DNA of 64,000 bases from JAQUBU01 sp036677685 (GTDB lineage Bacteria; Bacillota; Syntrophomonadia; Syntrophomonadales; Syntrophomonadaceae): NCBI GenBank assembly GCA_036677685.1, contig JAVBWA010000004.1, forward strand, positions 158,162 to 222,161, given 5' to 3'. Made by a program: the position numbers and the translations under genes. Below are positions 58,193-64,000 of this stretch, one piece after another. Within the stretch, counting starts at the first letter, position 1. Each line of letters starts with the position of its first letter. A model generated the notes under the pieces. The model did not search any database. It had not been told where the DNA came from and was given only the letters and a program-made list of their open reading frames with translations.

Positions 58193-59344
58193 GTGAAAAA
58201 ACATAAAAAGCCATTGGCGATTATTTTATCGATGTTTTTAATGATAGGATTTATATTTCCGGTTGGAGCTGATGAACTAACTGAAAAACAACAGAAATTA
58301 CAGGATGTAAGCAATCAGATAAACCAGCAACAAACCAAGCTCAACCAGGCCAAAAAGAAAGAAAAAACCGTTCTGGGACAATTGCAGAGCCTGGAGCAAA
58401 ACATTGCCAAAACCGAGAAGGAAATCACCACTCTGGGGCAAAGGGTGGATTTTCTCAAAGAGAATATAAGGCAGACCGAAAGCGATATCAAGAAACTGGA
58501 GGAAAAGCTTGCGCTTCAGAGCGATACTCTGGGTGAACGTCTGGTTTTTATCTATGAAAAGGGTAATGTTTCTTATCTGGAAGTATTGCTGGCAGCTACG
58601 GACGTACAGGATTTTTTGACTCGTTTAGACATGTTGAACTGCATTGTGGAGCAGGATGTGGAATTAATTGAATCCATAAACCAGCAGAAACATGAACTGG
58701 ATATGAAGAAGAGCAGCCTGGAGGTAGACAAACAAGAGCTTGAAGGAGCTCAAAAGAACCAGAAAAACAAGAAAGCAGAACTGGGTAACCAGCATGGGGA
58801 GAAGCAAGAAATTCTTGACAGTGTGAAAAAGGAGAAGGCTCAATTACAGCAAGCATTGGAAGAATTGGAGAAGGCATCCAATGAACTGGAAGCTATGATT
58901 AGAAAGCTGCAATCCGGCAGCAGTGGCGTCCAACAGGGAACGGGCACCTATACATGGCCGACTCCGAGCTGCAAGAAGATTACGTCAAATTATGGAATGA
59001 GATTTCATCCTATTCTTAATACCAGGAAATTGCATACCGGAGTTGATATTGGGGCTTCCATGGGCAGTACCATTGTAGCTGCAGATAGTGGTACGGTAAT
59101 ATATACCGGTTGGATGACCGGCTATGGGCAGGTTACCGTAATTGATCATGGTCTGGTTAACGGTAAAGGTATGTCTACGCTTTATGCCCACCAATCTGCA
59201 TTTTTAGTCAGTAAAGGAAGCAAAGTAACCAAAGGCCAGGCAATTGGCAAAGTCGGCACTACCGGTTGGAGTACCGGTCCCCACCTGCATTTTGAAGTGC
59301 GTGTCAATGGAACCCCGGTTAATCCGATGGGCTATATTCAATAA
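58193..59344 (+). CDS. Murein hydrolase with coiled coil and M23 peptidase domain (EnvC-like)
   Basis: The 383-residue exported protein has a signal peptide (about residues 1-26, PLAIILSMFLMIGFIFPVGA). A long coiled coil follows (about 27-235) with Gln/Lys/Glu heptads, then a LytM/M23 domain (about 260-383) with the zinc motifs HTGVDIGA and GPHLHFEVRVNG intact. In E. coli, EnvC is the FtsX-controlled coiled-coil partner but has lost these zinc ligands; here they are kept, so it may cleave peptidoglycan directly. The position just after ftsEX fits FtsEX control. The start is GTG 58193 after GGAGGATATGGGGA. Confidence 0.92.
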   Translation: MKKHKKPLAIILSMFLMIGFIFPVGADELTEKQQKLQDVSNQINQQQTKLNQAKKKEKTVLGQLQSLEQNIAKTEKEITTLGQRVDFLKENIRQTESDIKKLEEKLALQSDTLGERLVFIYEKGNVSYLEVLLAATDVQDFLTRLDMLNCIVEQDVELIESINQQKHELDMKKSSLEVDKQELEGAQKNQKNKKAELGNQHGEKQEILDSVKKEKAQLQQALEELEKASNELEAMIRKLQSGSSGVQQGTGTYTWPTPSCKKITSNYGMRFHPILNTRKLHTGVDIGASMGSTIVAADSGTVIYTGWMTGYGQVTVIDHGLVNGKGMSTLYAHQSAFLVSKGSKVTKGQAIGKVGTTGWSTGPHLHFEVRVNGTPVNPMGYIQ

Positions 59345-59421
59345 ATCGTTGCTTGTTCATGGTTAGGAGTAAAGAGGCGGAGCCCCCTTAAGGCCGAAAA
59401 GTAAATATGATTTATGTGTGC

Positions 59422-59457
59422 AGGGGCAAGTCTTGGATTGCCCCTCCTCATTTTATT
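59422..59457 (+). terminator. Probable terminator after the M23 hydrolase gene
   Basis: AGGGGCAA and TTGCCCCT form a stem with an 8-base loop, followed after CCTCA by TTTTATT. Confidence 0.65.
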
Positions 59458-59559
59458 AGGACGGGCTTTTAACCCGGAGGGTTAATTGTGATAAAATTGC
59501 TATTGGAGTAACATATTAATTGGAATAGCTTAATAAAAATGTTATGTGGTGGTGGAGTA

Positions 59560-60705
59560 TTGAAAAACAACAAGTTGCTTAAGGGAATAAACTATTTCTT
59601 TTCTTTGATCGGATTCCTGTTCGTTGCGGGAATACTATTTGTGTTTCTGACTAATGTTGGGGGAATAGGAACCTTTTTGAGCGTGCTGGGTTTGATGAAG
59701 GTTCATGGCCTGGAAGAAATAAACAACAAACAAATAATTCAAGGAGCTACGGCAGGAATAGTAGACTCCTTGGATGATCCCTACTCCAAATACCTGGATG
59801 CTAAAACCTGGAAGGATCTTTGGGAGAGGTTGGATGCCAAGTTTGGAGGAATTGGGGTCTATGTGCTGCAGGATAATGACGGGCGATTAAAAATTGTTTC
59901 ACCTATCAAAGGAACTCCCGCCTATAAAAAAGGACTTAAACACGGTGATATCATAATTAGGATAAACGGCAAAAGTGCGGTTAACATGGATGATGATGAT
60001 GCGGTGCACCTCATGCGGGGCGAACCCGGGACCCAGCTGGTATTGGGCATCTATCGCGAGTCGGATCACAGTGAACATGATTTTAGAATCGTGCGGGAAA
60101 TAATCAAGGTTCCTTCCGTGGAAGCCCAGTTAATCGAAGGAGTGCCTGAAATAGGATATATCAAACTCAGCCAGTTTCATTCCCGTTCGGCTGAGGAAAT
60201 AAACGAAAGCCTGAACCAGTTCATAGAAAAAGATCATGTAAAAGGTCTGATCCTTGATCTGCGTAACAATGGCGGCGGCGATTTCGATGTATCTATTGAC
60301 ATTGCCTCTATTTTCCTGGATGGCAAGGATGTAGTCAGTGTGGTGGACCGCGAGGGCAACAAAACTATACACCGGGCCACCGGAGGCAAAATTGATCTGC
60401 CACTGGTCCTGCTGGTTAATGGCGACAGTGCCAGTGCATCGGAAATTTTGGCGGGGGCTTTAAAAGACAACAAACGCGCTTTATTGGTAGGAGAAAAGAC
60501 TTATGGCAAGGGTTTGGTACAGACCGTATTCCCGTTGCGGGACGGCGGTGCCTTGAAGCTGACTACACAGAAATACTTTACTCCAGATGGTACCGATATA
60601 AATGAAATAGGCATAAACCCGGATTATGTGGTAAAAAATGATCCTAACAGCCTAAAGGATCTGCAGCTTGAAAAAGCGGTGGAAATTATGAAAACCAAGA
60701 TATAG
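59560..60705 (+). CDS. ctpB: S41 family C-terminal processing peptidase (CtpA/CtpB type)
   Basis: The 381-residue exported protease has an N-terminal membrane anchor (about residues 9-32), a PDZ domain (about 95-180, GIGVYVLQDNDGRLKIVSPI, GTPAYKKGLKHGDIIIRING) and the S41 core with catalytic Ser in LVNGDSASASEILAGALKDN and Lys in GEKTYGKGLVQTVFPLRDGG. CtpB in B. subtilis activates sporulation proteolysis from the same chromosomal position. TTG 59560 lies 7 bases after GGTGG; an ATG at 59539 has no ribosome site. The start is uncertain. Confidence 0.92.
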   Translation: MKNNKLLKGINYFFSLIGFLFVAGILFVFLTNVGGIGTFLSVLGLMKVHGLEEINNKQIIQGATAGIVDSLDDPYSKYLDAKTWKDLWERLDAKFGGIGVYVLQDNDGRLKIVSPIKGTPAYKKGLKHGDIIIRINGKSAVNMDDDDAVHLMRGEPGTQLVLGIYRESDHSEHDFRIVREIIKVPSVEAQLIEGVPEIGYIKLSQFHSRSAEEINESLNQFIEKDHVKGLILDLRNNGGGDFDVSIDIASIFLDGKDVVSVVDREGNKTIHRATGGKIDLPLVLLVNGDSASASEILAGALKDNKRALLVGEKTYGKGLVQTVFPLRDGGALKLTTQKYFTPDGTDINEIGINPDYVVKNDPNSLKDLQLEKAVEIMKTKI

Positions 60706-60726
60706 TTGGCAGCAGGAGGTGCTTGA

Positions 60727-61962
60727 TTGGAGCAGGCCTTGCAGGTTTTGTCAATGATGGGGCGAGTTATGATGGAAACATTTACATCGCCCCTTTTTAT
60801 TTTACTTTATATACTGCTTTTTGCCATGGTGGCCTGGCAGTACAAGCGCATGGAAGAAATGTCGGCCCGCCTGGTGGCTCAAAAACGGCGGAAGTATATG
60901 CTTTCTGCTCTGCTTTCAACCCTATCCGGATTGCTGGGAGGTCTTTTGGGCAGCATAGTCCTGGTCCTGGTGGGGATTGATCTAAATAACATAGGCATAA
61001 CCCAGCTGTGGGTAATCGCTATCCTCTTGATGCTCATAAATCCGCGATTTTTGTGTTTTGCATATGCCGGCGGGCTATTGTCATTGTTTAGCCTGTTAAC
61101 CGGCCTAATTGATATAAACATCGCTCAACTGCTGGCCCTGGTAGCGGTTCTGCACCTGATTGAGAGTATTTTGATCCTAATTAACGGGCACTTTCTAGCG
61201 GTTCCACTCTATGTAAAGAAGAGTACCGGTATACAAGGTGGTTTTAATCTGCAAAAATTCTGGCCCATACCCCTTATCGCAATGATAAGTATGGGCTACG
61301 GAGATGCGTCCGGCGGGGTGGCCATGCCCTCCTGGTGGCCGTTACTAAGAGACTATACAGGCTTCAGCAGTGAACAGACTTATGCGTTATTGCCGGTGCT
61401 GGCCATTCTGGGATATGGAGATATAAGCACTACCCGGACACCCTGGGCGAGAGCCAGGCAATCCGCCTTTAACCTCTTTATTTTCAGCCTGGTCCTGCTT
61501 TTGCTGGCCGTAATGGCGGCGCAGTGGAGTATTTTGCTTCCAGTGGCCGCGCTTTTCAGCCCGCTGGGTCATGAACTGGTTATATGGCTGGGCATGCGCG
61601 ATGAAAGCAACCAAAAACCACTGTATATGAACACACCCGGTGGTTTAAAGGTTCTGGATGTAATTCCCGGCAGTCCGGCCCAAAAGGCGGGTATTCTCAC
61701 GCAAGATCTGATATTAACGGTAAATGGTGAAAACATAGAAATTCCAGGAGCTTTGTCTAACTTACTCCAGGGTGAAAACCTAATCCGGATCAGGCGTAAT
61801 AACCATACCTTATCCTGTCGTCTTAAGCTTAAACCTGGTCAGGAGGCCGGAATAATTCTGGTACCGGAGCCGTATGGTTCCAGCTATCTGCAAATCAAAG
61901 ACGATAATATCTTCGGCGTGGCCCGCCGTTTGTGGAGACGGATAAAATCAAGCTTTTTTTAA
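60727..61962 (+). CDS. minJ: MinJ-like PDZ-domain membrane protein
   Basis: The 411-residue protein has about seven to eight membrane helices (residues 1-310) and a C-terminal PDZ domain (about 315-385, GGLKVLDVIPGSPAQKAGIL, TQDLILTVNGENIEIPGALS). This architecture and its place after ctpB match B. subtilis MinJ, which links DivIVA to MinD at poles and septa and affects motility. Sequence similarity cannot be judged by eye, so MinJ is an inference from layout and synteny. TTG 60727 follows AGGAGGT by 6 bases. Confidence 0.75.
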   Translation: MEQALQVLSMMGRVMMETFTSPLFILLYILLFAMVAWQYKRMEEMSARLVAQKRRKYMLSALLSTLSGLLGGLLGSIVLVLVGIDLNNIGITQLWVIAILLMLINPRFLCFAYAGGLLSLFSLLTGLIDINIAQLLALVAVLHLIESILILINGHFLAVPLYVKKSTGIQGGFNLQKFWPIPLIAMISMGYGDASGGVAMPSWWPLLRDYTGFSSEQTYALLPVLAILGYGDISTTRTPWARARQSAFNLFIFSLVLLLLAVMAAQWSILLPVAALFSPLGHELVIWLGMRDESNQKPLYMNTPGGLKVLDVIPGSPAQKAGILTQDLILTVNGENIEIPGALSNLLQGENLIRIRRNNHTLSCRLKLKPGQEAGIILVPEPYGSSYLQIKDDNIFGVARRLWRRIKSSFF

Positions 61963-62137
61963 AGGCCGGACAGTCTTTCCATGCTTGCCAACGCCCGCTT
62001 TTATTTATGCACTTCTTGTTAATGATGCGCAACAAGCTTTCAAATTTAATATAATCAATAATAAAATTTTCTGGCCATTTATGGTAATCATTTTCATTAT
62101 ATTTAATGTTATAAATGTTGGGAGGTAAGTCAGTTTT

Positions 62138-62986
62138 ATGAATATGTGCACGCGATTAAAGGAATTACTAAAGAGCGGTACCACCTTGGTCATGCCCGAT
62201 GCCTATGATCCTATCAGCGCACGCATTATTGAGAAATCCGGGTTCATGGCTGTACAATGTTCGGGTGGCAGCTATTCAATTAGCGCATGTTATAAGAGTG
62301 AAGCAGATATTATTTACCAGGATAACCTTAATCAAACCCAAAAAATAGTACAAGCCATAAGTATTCCTGTTATGGCTGATGGTGAAGATGGTTATGGTGA
62401 CTCCGAAGCAATGAATAAAACAATCCGAGATTTTATTGCTATAGGGGCTGCAGGAATCAATATTGAGGACCAAATCATCTCCAGAGGAGGCCCTACTCGT
62501 ATCATTGAGAAAGAGTCTATGATAGAGAAAATTATTGCCGCCAAGGAAGCTAAACATGCCGCAGGGAGTCCGGATTTTATTATAAATGCGAGAACTGATG
62601 CACTGAAGGTTACCACTGATAGGATTAGTAATCGTAAGATAGCTATCGATAGAGCCAATGATTATTTAGAAGCAGGAGCCGATCTTGTTTTTGTAGCTTA
62701 TGCCAATACCTTAGATGAAGTCGTAACACTGAAGAAAGAGATACAAGGGCCTTTGAGTATTGCTGCTGGCCTACCATATAACATTAAAGAGTTTTCTATC
62801 AATGAGCTCATTGATTTGAAGTTGGCAAGGGTAAGTTTACCAATGCTAATGATATACTCTTCAATCCAAGGGATGATTAAATCGCTTAGCAGTATCAAAA
62901 ACTCAAACAGTTTTGAAGAAATAATAAGTAACGAATTTACCTGCTCAAACGAAGATATTTCATTTTTACTAAATAGATATCTATAG
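62138..62986 (+). CDS. Isocitrate lyase/PEP mutase family protein
   Basis: The 282-residue TIM-barrel enzyme has an N-terminal MPDAYDPISARIIEKSGFMA, metal-binding VMADGEDGYGD (Asp and Glu), INIEDQII and FIINARTDALKVTT. These mark the PEP mutase/methylisocitrate lyase superfamily. The catalytic lid that in lyases reads KxCGH appears here as a short SRGGP segment, so a lyase reaction is doubtful. Oxaloacetate decarboxylase, phosphonomutase or another C-C or C-P reaction are all possible. GGGAGG lies 17 bases before ATG 62138, rather far. A/T richer than its neighbours, it stands alone. Confidence 0.8.
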   Translation: MNMCTRLKELLKSGTTLVMPDAYDPISARIIEKSGFMAVQCSGGSYSISACYKSEADIIYQDNLNQTQKIVQAISIPVMADGEDGYGDSEAMNKTIRDFIAIGAAGINIEDQIISRGGPTRIIEKESMIEKIIAAKEAKHAAGSPDFIINARTDALKVTTDRISNRKIAIDRANDYLEAGADLVFVAYANTLDEVVTLKKEIQGPLSIAAGLPYNIKEFSINELIDLKLARVSLPMLMIYSSIQGMIKSLSSIKNSNSFEEIISNEFTCSNEDISFLLNRYL

Positions 62987-63594
62987 TAAAGTACATTCAT
63001 CCTTTAATTATTGCGCAGTACAGGGCTGATGTGCATAACGGTGTCTTCATGGTGATGTCCAAGGAAAATCCGACATGGAAGCGTCAAAATAGTCTAATAC
63101 GGCACACAGAAAGTCCTTGCATTTCATCTCGGTTATATCGGTCAGCCATTTGGTATTGGTGGTCTCTGAATCCCCTTTTACTAAATCCTGCTGGCTGTGC
63201 CTTCGGATTCGATTTGGTAATTCCATGAGGCTTGCGATGCCAAGCGTAATATCCTTGACGCCTTACGCCAAATGCTGCACAGCATAAGGCTATACTTGCT
63301 GCGCCGTGGTTTTTAGCTATCCAGGCATACAGCTCATGTGGCTTTTTCCTCGCTATCGACTCGCCACCCTTTGCTTTTTTTGGATATGGTTGGCTTTGCG
63401 TACTTTGTCGATCTCACGCTCCTATTTTTGACAAGGGTGTGCGCTTTTATTGTATCAGTCCATTCTTCCTAAGGCTTTACGCTAAGAACATCCCGCTGTA
63501 ACACAGATGTAACAGAGAAAAAAAATTTACATAATGGTGAATAATCTATTAAAATTGGCATATGGAGAAGAAAATGCAAGGGGAGAAGAAAATA
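62987..63594. other. Gap between the PEP-mutase family gene and the SLH gene
   Basis: This 608-base stretch holds the IS3 transposase remnant described separately on the minus strand, plus about 150 bases upstream of the SLH gene without a clear promoter. A short frame on the plus strand (63031-63228) is the shadow of the transposase. Confidence 0.6.
63047..63435 (-). pseudogene. IS3-family transposase (OrfB) remnant
   Basis: On the complementary strand one frame reads ALCCAAFGVRRQGYYAWHRK from about 63300, like the N-terminal part of IS3 OrfB (helix ending in SGYYAW). Another frame reads NTKWLTDITEMKCKDFLCAV, then LDYFDAS near 63080-63150, which matches the rve catalytic region (W.TDIT, AV.D). 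A frameshift and a deletion of the middle section separate them, and the catalytic DDE triad is incomplete. No terminal inverted repeats are evident. The element is dead. Confidence 0.65.
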
Positions 63595-64000
63595 ATGAAT
63601 ATAAAAGGAAATCAATTGCTGGGTGTAACCCTTATGATAATATTGCTGTTGGTTATGACTAGCACGGTCGGAGCGGTAGATAAAGAAAGCGCCGGAGCGG
63701 AAAAGAGCGAACAAAGCAAGCAACAATTCAGCGACGTAGACAGCAGTAATAACAACGCCCTGTACATAAACTATCTGGCTAATCGCAAAATAATCAGCGG
63801 CTATCCCGACGGCAGCTATCATCCCAAAGAAGCCCTGACCCGGGCCCAGGCCGCGGTAATACTGGCAAAAGCCGCCGGACTTGATAGCACCGAAGCTCAA
63901 GAGACCAGATTTTCCGACGTAAAAACCGACCACTGGGCCGCAGCCAGCATAGCAGCAGCCGCCCAAGCCGGCTACCTGAAAGGCTACCCCGACGGCAGCT
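63595..64000 (+). CDS. SLH-domain protein, N-terminal part
   Basis: The gene runs off the window. Visible residues are a signal peptide (MNIKGNQLLGVTLMIILLLV, cleaved about residue 26), a polar linker and then S-layer homology repeats: FSDVDS ... NYLANRKIISGYPDGSYHPK, EALTRAQAAVILAKAAG, then FSDVKTDHWAAASIAAAAQA, GYLKGYPDGS. SLH domains bind pyruvylated secondary cell-wall polymer and hold proteins at the surface. ATG 63595 follows GGGGAG by 9 bases; ATGs at 63562 and 63574 are in frame. GC-rich codon choice (CCCGACGGCAGC) contrasts with the A/T-rich region before it. Confidence 0.88.
   Translation, partial: MNIKGNQLLGVTLMIILLLVMTSTVGAVDKESAGAEKSEQSKQQFSDVDSSNNNALYINYLANRKIISGYPDGSYHPKEALTRAQAAVILAKAAGLDSTEAQETRFSDVKTDHWAAASIAAAAQAGYLKGYPDGS

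Noticed and set aside
60723..60980. An 85-residue frame overlapping the MinJ-like gene start
   Set aside because: It is in another frame of the MinJ-like coding region. The AGGAGGT site fits the TTG at 60727 better.
63469..63966. A 165-residue minus-strand frame over the SLH gene start
   Set aside because: The plus strand has a ribosome site, signal peptide and SLH motifs. The minus frame has low-complexity Gly/Tyr content typical of an antisense shadow.
1..64000. CRISPR arrays, tRNA or rRNA genes, prophage
   Set aside because: No direct-repeat array with regular spacers, no rRNA signature and no tRNA-like cloverleaf or phage structural gene was seen by eye on either strand.

Overview
This window is a chromosomal segment from a motile, low-to-mid GC Gram-positive anaerobe of the Clostridia. 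The flagellar gene order, the gene families and the dispersed repeats look most like Syntrophomonas and its relatives (Syntrophomonadaceae). That placement is an inference from gene content, because no 16S gene is present. There are no tRNA, rRNA or CRISPR loci. Nearly all genes are on the + strand.

Layout. 1-1.3 kb: end of an ABC-2 exporter. 1.3-5.1 kb: a MITE-like inverted repeat, UDP-GlcNAc 2-epimerase, a DUF421 protein and a phosphohexomutase. 5.2-8.6 kb: degS-degU, a small membrane protein, comFC and yvyF. 8.9-23 kb: flgM, a flgN-like gene, flgK, flgL, a yviE-like gene, fliW, csrA, fliD and flagellin. 23.2-44.1 kb: a flagellin-glycosylation locus (Maf transferase, SpsF-type cytidylyltransferase, PseA-like amidotransferase, methyltransferase, PseH, PseI, PseG, PseB, PseC). 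Nested inside it is a sulfate uptake and activation block (cysD, a cysN fusion, Rrf2 regulator, sbp-cysT-cysW-cysA, cysC). 44.2-47.7 kb: yjfB, two fliS paralogues, flaG and FliT/FlgN-like chaperones. 48-54.5 kb: zinc-ribbon protein, hpf, secA, motA, motB and prfB, the last with a programmed +1 frameshift. 54.5-62 kb: split transketolase, ftsE, ftsX, an M23 hydrolase, a CtpB-type protease and a MinJ-like PDZ protein. 62-64 kb: a PEP mutase/isocitrate lyase family enzyme, an IS3 transposase remnant and the start of an SLH-domain protein.

The backbone (degSU-comFC-yvyF-flgM-flgN-flgK-flgL-yviE-fliW-csrA ... hag ... flaG-fliS-fliT-hpf-secA-prfB-ftsEX-ctpB-minJ) follows the known Bacillus subtilis chromosomal order. 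The glycan and sulfate genes sit between flagellin and the fliS/flaG chaperone genes.

The most interesting observations are these. (1) Five candidate sigma-28 promoters share the form TAAA-N16/17-NCGATA(A/C). They lie before flagellin, fliS, flaG, the Maf glycosyltransferase and the Rrf2/sulfate operon, which suggests that glycosylation and sulfate supply are wired into late flagellar expression. (2) The flagellin leader has a hairpin presenting a near-consensus CsrA site, and a tandem palindrome overlaps the -35 element. (3) The axial proteins FlgK, FlgL, FliD and flagellin are all greatly enlarged and appear to share inserted modules. (4) The CysN homologue carries a C-terminal APS-kinase-like domain that has lost its P-loop, while an intact CysC lies 4.4 kb downstream. 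(5) A two-domain protein of unknown function sits between the Pse genes and the sulfate genes.
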